A stretch of 64,000 bases of DNA from Marchantia polymorpha subsp. ruderalis. Taxonomy: Eukaryota; Streptophyta; Marchantiopsida; Marchantiales; Marchantiaceae. Of this stretch, positions 1 to 11,733 are shown piece after piece. A program made the translations under genes and the position numbers. The stretch covers positions 28,832,501 to 28,896,500 of the forward strand of contig AP031352.1 in NCBI GenBank assembly GCA_037833965.1, given 5' to 3'. The number at the start of each line of letters is the position of its first letter. Position 1 is the stretch's first letter. Under the pieces are notes generated by a model. That model worked only from the letters and a program-made list of their open reading frames with translations, had not been told where the DNA came from and did not search any database.

Positions 1-3000
1 ATATTTTTCACAGAAATATTGTTTTTTTTTCTCTTTAGTATCACTCAGCTAAATTATGTAGCACATTCAATACAAGAAAGTAAATTCTCGAAAGAAGGAG
101 AAACCTAGAGAAAGGCTCATGCAGGAAGTGTTGCAAGTACGTCTGACCCAGGGTAGTGGATCATGGCTTGACTTCACACGATGAACTGATCAGAGAAGCC
201 AACTTTACGAAAACTGCTTCATACTTGTAATCCAAAGAACTTCCGTGACACTGTTTATCAAGATCTTACAGGAGCAGAGCGGTCCTACCATGTACTTGAG
301 TGAGTGAGAGTGCAGTTGAGTCAACTCTGAATGTGATCTCATGGTCACAGGGTAGTTATCGGTCATATGCGCTGTATATTGACCTCCTCTGCCTCTACTC
401 TCCTCTACTCTGAGGTGTAGCAGTTCTTGTTTCTAAATTATTCAAGTGTGAATTCCGTCACATGTACAAGCAGTTGCAAGCTGCAGTGAGTACGTAGCTC
501 CGTTCTGAAGCCCAAGGCAGAGCTCGATTTACTAACGTACACGCCATCAGAGTATGCTGACGAGAGTAACTTCGTTCTTACACAGATGAGTCACGAGAAT
601 TGGAGATCTCACGAGAATTGGAGATGCTTAGTTCAGCAGACGTCAGCATGACATTCGCCTCGAGATGTGGTGGAAGTGGTAAGGAGGTGATGGGTAGATG
701 TTGTGTCTTGCTCTTTACAGAACCGCAGAATGTGACATTGCACGCTGTCATGCTCACCACCTGATCATCACCCCTCTTTGATTGCTCAATTTTTACCGAA
801 GCATGATATCCACTGCAGTAAGCTGCTGTGTGCAACATGTGATACGCCCGATCTGGCCTCTTCTTCGTTGTTCGTATCAGAGTACAGCTGCAGCTGATCT
901 AAAACGAGCATCTCGAACGAGAGTGCTGGAGATAAGCATGATAGTGGGAGGTAGATTATACTTTGACTCAAACGAAGGTGAAGTCACGTAGCGGGTGCAT
1001 TCCAGCTCTTACCCGATGTCCTGAAACGTACAAGCTGCAATGAACAGAGGGCCCTTGCCAAACAAACCAGCAGTAATTCTCGAGGAAAGACAGACGATGA
1101 TAAAGTTACCACAGCACTATAAACTAGTACAAGGGAAGACTGGTGGCACGTCAAACCGGTGGCGAAATTCGCAATATCATCTTCGTCTTCGTTACCTCCA
1201 CAGTTCAAAATCAGATCCGATATACCAAAGTTTTTTACCGAGTGACAATGCTGATGACGTGATTCTGATATGTACCGGAAAGTTCCTTTCCGGTACTCTA
1301 TATCGAGAAGATTTTTGTGACACGTGGCCCATCTATTTCCCAATTCGTACATCTTGCTCTCTCTGGCCCACTTCCAGTCTGAGGATCTTCACAAACCTCC
1401 CTTTCCGCATGAGAATTCGATTGACTCTCGACGCCAAGAAAGATAAGAAAGAATGGCAGTTGTTGTTGTTCTTGTAAAATGTCATGCGTTTGACCAAAAT
1501 ATGAACGTGGAATGTCCCGTGCGCGGAATCTCCTAACGGTGGGTCGATCGGCGACTTGTGAATCAAGTGAGAGAAGGTTCATGCTGTCTGAAGATTTCGC
1601 ACACTGCCGGATTCAAGGTCTGGTGATTAATTTCGGTCAGCTGGGAATGAGCAAATTTTGCCTACAAACGAAGTAGAAAGTGGACTCTCAGCAAGAGACG
1701 GTCGAACATTGTGCTCAGAAAGAAGCTTTTCGTGTTTACTATTTGCAGAAAACATTGTCCTTTCGTTGACTAAGTGCATCAGAATATCCGACTTGATAAC
1801 CGTGCCCGGTAAGCACTCACTCCATCTTCCCAATCATCGACTGATGCAACATCCGCCGACACTGTCCATTCGTTTTTCATTTACCCTTTCCTGCACTAAA
1901 AGAATCTCTGGTCCTATCAGTAGACAGGATCTTTGAGGATTTTAATTCGACGTCTTTATCAGCACTCTCTTTCATGGATCAATATTGTCATGCCAGGCAG
2001 GAGCTGGGCACCATGCAAGAGACTACACACATGTTTAAGCGGAACAGATCTGAAACTGCTTCTGCCAGCTTCGTATATTTCCTGTGTGTTTCGCACTTGT
2101 CGGTCTTCGTGTTCTTATGCAGGCGATTCGAATTCGTGTGCGCCCCCGCTTGTCTGGACTTCCAGCCGAGAAATAAAGCTGGACCTGGAGACTCCGGAAC
2201 AACTGTTGGAGCCCGTGTAATTGCAACGCAGTCTCGAGTCTAATTGTGGGAGAGCTGGTGATCAGGGAAATTGTATAAATAGAGGAAGAGTTCAGTGGAG
2301 TGAGACAGCCAGTGTTCAAACTCCTGGTCCCGTTTGTATCTCCAGTCCTGCTACGCCTCTAGTCATGGCTCTCTAACGGATGACCTGGTACAGTCTTGGC
2401 TTACAGTACCATATCCAGGCTTGAAAGACGTCGTGTCCAGCTTATCCATTATATTTCCAGGAATGTAAAATATTGCATTAAGTTGCATGATCTACTCAAA
2501 GTTCTATATCTTATTTTTGCATCTCTGTATTCACAAAAGTTCAAAAGAAGATATTGTATGCTATATTGACATAGAGCATTGGAAAAGTAATTCAATTTAT
2601 GTTTTAGACCAACTTCGTTAGAACTGAAGATTTGGCAGAAAAGAACAATTTCATAACCTTGATCGATGATTCTATTCTGTAGTCCAAGATAGAGTAATAA
2701 CCTCCCTTCACTGCCCAAACAGATTCCAAACAGAAATGTCAGATCAAGGATTCAGTCAGAACAGAATTCCCAGAATAACATAACATTCTGTACATCTACT
2801 GACCATTGTATTAAAGGATCTGCTTGTCATGCAGACTGAATCAAAATCCCTCCCGCCATCGAGTTTCAAGAGCCAACCCTTACACCATTGTCGTGACATA
2901 TCTTTGTTTGAGTCCATCGACCACAAGCGGAGGCTATTAATGATGAGACTATCGCTAGCAGCTTCGTAACGCTAGTTTTCAATACTTCACACGACGAGGG

Positions 3001-4806
3001 AGCTTTCCCCCCAAAAGCATTTCATTCTAAATATATTCGCTTTATATGGAGAGTTCATGCTAGCTCCACTTCACTAATACGATCCTTTTCAGACTGCCCA
3101 TTTCTTCTCCAAATAATAATTTATGGGTTGAATATGCAGTAGATGAGGTGAGGCTATGTTTTCCAAAGGTCCCCGTGTTACGTCGTTATGCTAACATCTG
3201 AAAGAGATGGATGACTTTTACTTCCGGTTTGTGGAAATTAGAAAGTTCAAATTGTTATTGGAATTTTTAATTCAACGAATAACCTATTTTCCAACCAGCA
3301 ACAACACATGTGATTACTTAACAAGGACCACATAAATTACCAGTACAAGTACATGGAAATATGTATTTTGGATGTCACTCATCAAAGCATGTATTCTTGT
3401 AAGATCTAATTCTTGTATTAATATACCTCATGAATGACCAAAATATCAAAATTTTGGTTATTCAAGAAGTTTTCAACCTTGGAATGCACAAATAGCATAT
3501 AAATTTCATCGACTCCATGATGTTTGGATGCTAATCCTATGAAATAATCTTGGCACTCTTCAGCATTTTACCATCAATTCTGCAATTTATTTTCACTTGG
3601 ATAAAACCATTTAAGAGCTTAAAACTCCTCTTTATATTGACAAGAAAGTACTCAACCTCATGCAATCCTCAAAGCAAACATCCTCAAATCCAAGAAAATC
3701 TTCGTCAATGCAATAAAGCAATATATGATTCATATTTATGAAAATTGTATCATCAAAAACAAAAAAATTACACTAAAAACTCAACAATATTGCAACTAGC
3801 TAACTCCTAAAAATCTCCCTTTTGATTCAGGTCTTGAATCCATAATATTTATAATCAATACAATTAATCTATAAAAGGTCTTAAAAGAAAACTTGACAAA
3901 TGCATTTTTCTAAAATGTAGCTAATTATAAGTCAAATTTTGACTTCTAGTCAAAATTTGATAGGATAAAATCATACATAGAGGTTAAAAAAATTGATAGT
4001 AAATTTTATGTAAAGTTATTTAAAACCTAAAAAATAGCACATTATAAGCTAAACTCTAATATGAACATAAAAATAATGAGAGAAGAATAGATTTATCTAA
4101 AGTGGATGAGATTGATCCAGATGATCTAAATTGAGATTGGGAAATCAATATCCAACCTCGTTACAAACCTTTCAGCTCATGTAGGAGGTAATGGATTGAC
4201 CTTGGGTTTAGAATTTAACTAAGAAATACATTGCTTGTTTACATGTTGCTATTGATTATTACACTCATTTTTATATTTACCAAATACATGTATTGATATA
4301 ATGATAATTATAGATTATTTATTGTAAATAAATTTCATCTTCATCATTTTAAATAACTTTTATTTACATTCAACTTATTAAAAATGATTATAGGTTTATA
4401 AAAATAAATCAAATGATCTTTTCATTATTTGAATGCAAGTGATAATTGGTCTAACAGATATATTTGAACATCTTGGAGGCATTGTTAGATATTTTGTATG
4501 CAATATTATTTAGACGTAAAGACTTTGTTATGTTAAAGTTAATGACATAATGATGTCAAATCTTGTTAATTTTTTTTATTAACCAAAGTACATTTTATTG
4601 TGTTTTGGTTTGGTAAATTTGACATGAAGATTATCGGATCACAATGAAAATTTGAGATTGAAAACTCACGTGCTAAACATCACACATGTGAAACTCATTC
4701 ATGCATGTGAAGAAGAAATTCATCAATTAAGTCTACAACTTCCACAATTGTTCTTCTTTCACATGTGCGTGCATTTGGAAAAACTTATGTTTTTGCCTTA
4801 TCGGGC
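1..4806. other. gene-free stretch, nothing recognised
   Basis: I find no supportable gene here. The first 2.4 kb has mixed composition with only short overlapping open frames on both strands. From about 2,450 onward it is AT-rich and peppered with stops. The only structure I noted is a perfect-but-one 18-bp tandem duplication at 591-608/609-626. Single short exons of unknown genes cannot be excluded by eye. Confidence 0.5.
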
Positions 4807-5557
4807 TGCAACCTCCTGGTTGATTCTCACTAAGGTTTACCTCAGATGGCTTTTTGGTAGCTCATCATGATTTTAGAAGACCAGGATTCCTCCTTATACT
4901 CATAGCCCAAACACCCTCTCACACATTCCCTCAAGGTATCACTTTAACTCACCCACACATATACACTCCAAAGTACTAAAAATTCGTCACTCTTTCATAT
5001 ATGAAACAATTCCATACATATGAACTCTCCAAACTTGCTTGAGAGGCTCTTCCCTAACTCTCTATATATACTACTTGAGAATTTACCATAGTAACAAATG
5101 GTAATTTTTATCTAACTATAGTAAGGCTGACTAGTTATCAATATGTGGCAACATGCAATTGGCATCCTAAACCTTCTAGATGTTTACTAATCCCTAGATT
5201 GAGGTGGCGACATGCTCTTTGTGTCTTTTCAACTTCTGGTACTTCCACTTTCCACTAAGTCAATATAAGACTTAGTCTAGCCAATGGAGTATCTCTTACT
5301 TTAGTCAAACTAATCAAAACTAAACATAAATTCCAAGAGTCTTTTCTCTTGGAATCTAGACTTTTGTACAAGACAAAATAGAAGTGCTCACTCAAGTATT
5401 CTAGAACTTCTCTAATTATTCCGCCAAGTATAGACATTATAGCTAAATTAGTTAGACTTAGTCATAACTAGCTAGATTTAGTCATGACTATTCTAACCAT
5501 GATAAACTCCTTGGCTAATTCTAGTTATAATTCACACATACAACATCAGGTCTTATA
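4807..5557 (-). repeat. solo LTR, same family as the LTRs at 24.2 and 31.0 kb
   Basis: About 750 bp aligns along its full length with the two LTRs of the minus-strand gypsy element, including the TGCAACCTCC terminus on the left and the TCTTA.A terminus on the right (TG...CA ends when read on the minus strand, though the outer TGTA reads TATA here). It differs from them by many substitutions and small indels, so it is older. No internal retroelement sequence adjoins it, and I see no 5-bp target duplication (CGGGC versus GGTCT). A solo LTR left by recombination is the simplest reading. Confidence 0.8.
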
Positions 5558-6046
5558 GGTCTCGTTGATCACGGTTCAACATTTTTTTCTTATTTTATAA
5601 CCTGTAATTTATGATCACTAAGTAAAGGCTATTGCAACTCAACATCATCACAAAAGAGATACCTAAGAAACAATTGATCATACTCTCTGTAGCATTCGTT
5701 GGGTCCAAGGTTTGATGAAGTCATGCACATGCTTTTAACACTGTCAATTCTCAGAATCCGATGATGAACTCTTTTCACAACAAGAACAAGTGGATAACAA
5801 TCCTCATGAGCATCTAGATGAAGATTCATTTAAATTGGAAATGTTGGAGCATATAACATACATAGAAATTCAATTTTTCAACGCCGATGAAAATTTTTGT
5901 GAAAATTCTTTCCTTCTCTTTCATTCTTAGCCATGAATTGTTCACACGGCCAGAGCATTTTTTGTGTTTCAACCCATATACATGTGGTTGTGAATGACAA
6001 AAAACTAACGTATTCTTAGTTACTATCTGTAGTAGATATTGTTGCC
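5558..6046. other. unassigned spacer
   Basis: Mixed AT-rich sequence between the solo LTR and the gag fragment. No gene or repeat recognised. Confidence 0.4.
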
Positions 6047-6764
6047 CTATAAGATTGAGCTTGAATAAGCTTCAAAACTAGAGCTTGAGTCTAAGCTAGA
6101 GCTAGAATCACTTAACTCTGAGCTAAACTCATTTGAACTTTCCTTTGAACTTGACTGATACTTCTTCTTCTTCCTACGGCGCTTGAAACCAGAAACACCG
6201 GCACTTTGGTAGAACATGGTTGCTTCCACGACCTCTTCCAAGATGGTAGGATGAGCTTGTATGATAAAAATACCCATCTTTTGTGGCAAGGAAGAAACAA
6301 ACCATGACATGAGCATGAAATTTATTGGTGGAGGATCAACCTTCTTTGCCACCTGCTGAAATTTTTGCAAAAATATGGAAACACTTTTTTCTCTCTTCAT
6401 CTTCATTTGATCAAATTTTAATGAGTGCCTCTGTCTCCTCCCCACTTTCCTAAATTCAAGCAATAAAGCAACTAGAAACACCGGCACTTTGGTAGAACAT
6501 GGTTGCTTCCACGACCTCCTCCAAGGTGGTAGGATGAGCTTGTATGATAAAAATACCCATCTTTTGTGGCAAGGAAGAAACAAACCATGACATGAGCATG
6601 AAATTTATTGATGGAGGATCAACCTTCTTTGCCACCTGCTGAAATTTTTGCAAAAATCTCAAAACACTTTTTTCTCTCTTCATCTTCATTTGGTCAAATT
6701 TTAATGAGTGCCTCTGTCTCCTTTCCACTTTCCTAAATTCAAGCAATAAAGCAACTTTAAACAA
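6047..6764 (-). pseudogene. retrotransposon gag fragment with internal duplication
   Basis: The minus strand encodes a gag-like segment: a lysine-rich stretch (FDQMKMKREKSV), a FLQKFQQVAKKV core, the motif SWFVSSLPQKMGIFIIQAHP, then TLEEVVEATMFYQSAG and a basic/serine-rich tail. That order resembles the capsid region of plant LTR-retrotransposon Gag proteins. The piece is a fragment with no protease, RT or zinc knuckle beside it, and the same capsid segment occurs twice because of a 283-bp tandem duplication. The duplication shifts the frame between copies, so no full protein could be made. The source family is not identified. Confidence 0.6.
6191..6756. repeat. 283-bp tandem duplication inside the gag fragment
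   Basis: The sequence starting AGAAACACCGG at 6191 begins again at 6474. The two 283-bp copies differ at only a handful of positions by eye, so the duplication is much younger than the decay of the gag gene around it. 283 is not a multiple of three, hence the frame change between copies. Confidence 0.85.
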
Positions 6765-8799
6765 GTCTCAATCACTCTGATATTAGTATCCAACACATTG
6801 TCGCAAGATCTCGCTTCTCCCCTTATCACTGTAGCCAATGTACTAACCTTGATAGCATCATCTCTATTGGCCTAGGCAATACCGATGAAATCTTCTACCA
6901 TTCATCAGGATCTTGCTTCCTCTTATCCAAGAACGTTTGATACTAAAATCTTGCTCTTTGCATGATCACCATGTCTTCTCTTGGCTCCAATGTCTACGGA
7001 TCGCTCAGTTTTTTCTATCACTTCAAATGAATCTTCTTTTGAATCTTGCGAAGAACTATCTTGAATACTCTAGTTTCTTAAATTTTGAATCAACTTCCTA
7101 TTTTCTTGTAGCTTCCTCTTCAAAGTAAGGTTCACAAATAAATGTCCTTAACTCTTAGTCTGGGCATGTCCTTATAATAAGATGAAGTACTATCTTCTCC
7201 TCAAGTTAGAAACTTCCATGAAACCAAAGATCTAACTTGCATATATATCTTTGGTAAAATTGTTCTCCAGCAACTGCGCAAAAAAAAAACTGGTCCACAC
7301 TATGTCAGGAACTTGTTTTAAGGTATCAACACCAATAACATTATATCCGATGGTATTACTTCGTCATTGTAGCTGAATTCACTAGATGTATGCTCTTGAG
7401 GAAAGAAACACTTTAAACATGTTGTAATGCAACTTACATTTGATATATTTAATATTGTCAAAAGAAGTGCAAACTACTTACGATGTGATAGTTTTACTTC
7501 TAAATTAACTTCTCTCAACTCTCTATGGAGTAACACCTTGCTGTCACCCATGTGTCTTCAGGATTTGCTACCTTTCACCTAGATTTAATCAATCTAGACA
7601 CTAAGTATCACTCTCAATCCCCTAGCCTACTTCTTACAGATACACTGTAAGGAAAGTCCGAGATCGCACAAAAATACTTTGTGGAGGTTGGCTCTCAGAA
7701 TACTATATCCCAGCACATGAGTAAAGAATCACAAACTTACTTCTCATCTGCAAGAAAGAAAGAGGAAAGAAACGGGGCACTACCTCTTGGCTTTGAGCAA
7801 ACAATCATCCGAGACCACTTAAATATGAAAGTCTACGCACATGCTTAATAATGTCTTTTAAACGCTTATAATGATTTGCACAATGGAGAAAAAAACCATC
7901 TTTAAAAAAACTAAAAATTATACTACTATTCTTCCTATCTAAATAATAGTCATTCCACAATACTTGCCGTCGTAAACAATCTGCCACTGTCCATAGATCC
8001 AGAGGTTGACATTGTGCCAATTATATGTTGGAAAAGTTGAAATAGAATTTTTTCTAGTAGCTTTCGAATGTCAAATATTAAACTTGTTCTTGATTAATCC
8101 CACAACAAAATAATTAACTTGAAAGATGCATATTTTCGTGTCTCTAGCAAACCTAAATTATGTGTTAGACAAATGTGAGCACAAAATGGTGCTCCTTGTA
8201 TTTTTTATTATTATAAAAGTTGAAATTTTGATTCAAGTTCTTTAGAACTTATGTTTTGAATTTTTGTGGCGATTTTGGCAAACTTATGTGTTATAGCACT
8301 TGCAAGGAAAGTAGAAACGAAGTAATGACGGTGAGTGGCAGTCAATTGGATCATCAGTTACGAAAAGCGGAAGATATAAAAAGATTTGGGATCAAAAAGA
8401 TTTGATGGAGGATCGGTCGAGCACAATGTAGACATAGGAACGGTCAAATGTGAGATCACACAAGAAGCGACTGCCGTGAAATATCAGCCAAAAAATGAAA
8501 GGGCTTTCTCGCTGGATGGAAAGACAAGGGATGGAGACGATTAGGATTAGTGTTTTTTGGATAGTAGAGGAGCGGCTCGAGCAAACAAGAGCTAGCCAGA
8601 GGTGGGGAAGGAGAAAACGGCGATTTAGACGAAGGAGCCCCCGAATGCAAGAGAGACAAAGAGAGCTATTCGATGCGAGATCAACAAAGCGGCAGGAGAG
8701 AATTAGCTGGATCGAGAAGAGACTAAAGAAATGTGGGTGGTCAGAGATCATTCAAGCGGGTTTGCTTTTGGATGCCGTTGTGAGTGATGCTGTTGTCGT
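6765..8799. other. gene-free stretch, nothing recognised
   Basis: AT-rich sequence with only short open frames. A 102-codon + frame near 8,495-8,803 is rich in Arg, Gln and Glu because of purine-rich DNA and resembles no family I know. I do not call it a gene. Confidence 0.4.
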
Positions 8800-9235
8800 T
8801 TAGAGTGAGGACGCAGGATAGAGAGAATTCCAACATGAAGGAGATAGCAAATTCTGTAGAAAGGCAGGGGAGAAAATTCGCTAGCGGGGAGAGAGAATTC
8901 ATGCAGGATGGGAGAGAGAGATTTCAGAGGTGATAGAGGGAGATTTTAGAGGTGACAAAAAGTAGATTAGGGAGTGGAGAGAGAAATTTTGTAATGTGAG
9001 AGGGGAGTAGATTTCAAGAAGAGAGGAAAGATTTCTAAGGTGACAGGAGGGAGAGAAATTTCGCAACTGGAGAGGAGAGGAGATTTCAAAAGGAGAGAAG
9101 AGATTTCTAAGGTGACAGAAAGAAGATTAGGGAGAGGAGAGAAAATTTTGCAATGGGAGAGGGGAGGAGATTCCAATGAAACAAAGAAGAATATTTTTGC
9201 AAAGGAAGAGAAAAATTTCCGTAGAAAATTTTGGG
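8800..9235 (+). repeat. purine-rich diverged minisatellite
   Basis: The + strand is almost entirely A and G and is built from diverged units of about 75-90 bp. Each carries GATTTC(T)AAGGTGACAG, then a GGGAGAGGAGAGAAA-like run, then TTTGCAATGGGAGAGGGGAGGAGATT. At least three units can be followed between about 8,940 and 9,175. Open frames on both strands here are low-complexity by-products. Polypurine tracts of this length can form triplex DNA, but nothing in the sequence shows that it does. Confidence 0.6.
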
Positions 9236-9479
9236 AAGAGAGCAATTTTGAGCCGAAAAATACAACCTATTCTGAACATCTGAGATTTTAGTACAAAAGT
9301 GAAGTAAAGAGTGTACTGAATCTTAAATGTCAATGCAAAGCTATACCTCGGACTACAATGCCTATGGAGGGAAGTATTAGGCTGACAATAGAATTAAAAG
9401 TCACCTTGACTAACTATGGAAGCAAAAATGCATATCTAGATCATAGTTTGACATCTATCTCCCTAATATAATGTTAAGA

Positions 9480-10111
9480 AGTTTTTTTTTGTGTCTATGA
9501 CAAATAATTCAACTGTTCTTCAAACAAATCTTTGTCTCAACATACACTTGAGACTAAAGAAAATCCTCATAATATTTATCAAAAGCATGTTAAATGTTGC
9601 TTTTCACTTGAAAAGCACAGTGCTCTTGTATAATTTAGAAAACACATTTTTCATTATAGCTAGAAGTACTTCCTACTTATCAAAAATAAAAAAAATGCTT
9701 CCATCAGATATACCTATTATGGAGATTCGAATTTAAATATGAAATCACGTCCAACTTTCAATGTTTTCAATAGGTGCCAATGCGAAACAAAGAATCACCA
9801 CTTCGTTGTTTTTGTCGAGAGTAATGATCATGAAAGTTTTGTGTGTGGCATGCATCAAGGCTAACTTTAGGTTGACAATATTGCATTCCACTATATATTG
9901 CTGAAAGGCATGTAAATGCATGCTGAAAAATTGTGGATTTGAAATATGTTGACCAATTGATTGCATCGCACAAATCTTCTTCTTGAATCTTTGACATCAA
10001 AGCCGGAATTATGTGAAAAGAATTTTGTTGTACTTCTAAATGAACATCTTTCCTTAGTCCGCCACATTTATTGATATCTTGTGTGCAATTTATAATCAAT
10101 TTTGAATCCAC
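9480..10111 (-). pseudogene. MULE-type transposase remnant
   Basis: Minus-strand translation shows landmarks of a Mutator-like (MULE) transposase spread over two frames. YCQPKVSLDACHTQ matches the (Y/F)C.P.V.LD..H block with the first catalytic Asp. TFMIITLDKNNEVVILCFALAP then ENIESW match the block that follows. Further on, with several stops, come ISDG..., an FDK*.VLLAI stretch and a K*KATFNM stretch corresponding to the ISD(R).KGL and HLKAN blocks. A frameshift near 9,840 and at least four stops make it a pseudogene. Terminal inverted repeats were not found. The neighbouring minus frame at 10,367-10,696 might be its N-terminal part but shows no motif. Confidence 0.6.
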
Positions 10112-10775
10112 TCATCAATTCTCCAATACATACACGCATGTTGCGTGTAGTCATATTTTTTATTGTCCCACCAAACAATTGCGAAGCATGTGTAAGATCT
10201 ATCCACCAATTTTTCTATCGTAGACATGTTGAACATTTAGTACTGTGATAACAAATGTACTTTTCGCAGTGTGTTGGTAACGCACTCTTAAAGGTCATGG
10301 ATCTATGAAACTAGATTCTTATTTTGCAATCAGTCTAAATCACTACAAGCTCCAATCATAAAAATATCATTTTTTGAACACAACATCACGACGCGGTTCA
10401 AAGCTAACTAATATCCAATTGAATATATGCTTCACAATTGAATGTGAAAAATGAAAGATATCGTTGCTACATTGTTGAAAAATATTTGTGTTACCTCCAA
10501 AAAAAACTTTGTTGTTTTTCGCATGTTGGCTTAGCTTGATTTTTCTTGCGGCTACCTTTGTAACTTGCACACAGACAAGCGTAGCAAGAATAGTTGTGGG
10601 AGAGTTGTGGATTATGGTTGAACTCTTAATGTTTAGAGTAGAAACAGTTTCAACTTTAATATCTTCAGTTACTCCAATTTTCTTCTTCCTAAACAAAGAT
10701 TCTTGCCTTATTGAACCATATCAGCAAACACGCACAAGACAATTGAATTTGGTTTTGAACTTATGTTTGTCATGT
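10112..10775. other. unassigned spacer
   Basis: AT-rich, with open frames of up to about 110 codons on both strands and no recognisable motif. It lies between the MULE remnant and the next repeat unit and may include decayed MULE sequence. Confidence 0.35.
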
Positions 10776-11733
10776 ATTGTAATAACCCACCAAAGGCTAA
10801 AACTGCAGTATAGTGGTAAAAAGATCGAACCCACAGGGACAGAGGCAACACACAGAGTAAAAGTGTCACGTTTAACAGACTTTTGTAGAGTTTGAATTCT
10901 AGGCGACTGTCACTCCCAGAAATACTGCAGTGCTCGACTCGGAGGCTCGACTCGGAGGAGGATCTCGACTCGGAGGATGCTCGGAGGATGCACGGTACAG
11001 CGTGGTCACTCAACACACACACACACACACCTGAAACTGGCAAAAAGCACAACTCGGAGGTAGGTCAGGACCTCCGCTTCGGATTTCAGGAGGAAAGTGT
11101 CTCACAAGTTCACTCAGAGGTTCTGCAGGTAGTGCCTCCCACTCCGGCTTTTACTGCCCTTCCGCCAGGAACTAGCGTAGGGTACCCGGACTGGACTTCC
11201 CACTTCGGAACGAAGCCTCTACATACGCCGTGGACGTCACCCTCGACTATCACACCAAACGCAGGGAGTGTAGACCCGACTGAGAACTTACTGAAACACG
11301 ATCCAGTAACACACACACAACCTGAATTACAAACCAAGGTTTACACGAAGTAATGAAACTTCACATTGGCATTCAGGGGAAACTTCCCGTAGGAGTACAA
11401 TCAGGATACGTCACTCGAAGGAGTAAGGGGGAACTGTTCAAGTCTTTAACTCGCAGCCGGCTCTGAGCATCAGAAATCACCCGCAGGTGCAGATCCGCAC
11501 TACTCAAGTCTCTAACCGGGTGCTAGCTCTGAACATTCAGCCGAAGGCCTACAACTACAACATACGGTAACTTCGCTATGCTGCAGCTTCTCTACGTGGT
11601 GCCAGGACCAAAATGCACAAACACGCCAAGAAAGTGAGTTCCTGATCTGCACTTCCGAAACTGGAAGAGTCCCAAGGCAAAACGCCTTGATCTACTTTAT
11701 ACCCTCAAAGATCCTAACTAGCACTACGCTATC

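Noticed and set aside
1040..1477. 145-codon + frame near the window start
   Set aside because: Overlapping frames of similar size exist on both strands, composition is not protein-like, and no motif or splice context was found.
4652..4870. 72-codon + frame before and into the solo LTR
   Set aside because: It crosses the LTR boundary, has no motif and is short.
10800..10830. tRNA-like or primer-site-like word (TGGTAAAAAGATCGAACCC)
   Set aside because: The T-stem/loop and acceptor spacing of a tRNA do not fit, and no cloverleaf can be drawn. It was kept only as a family motif of the repeat unit.
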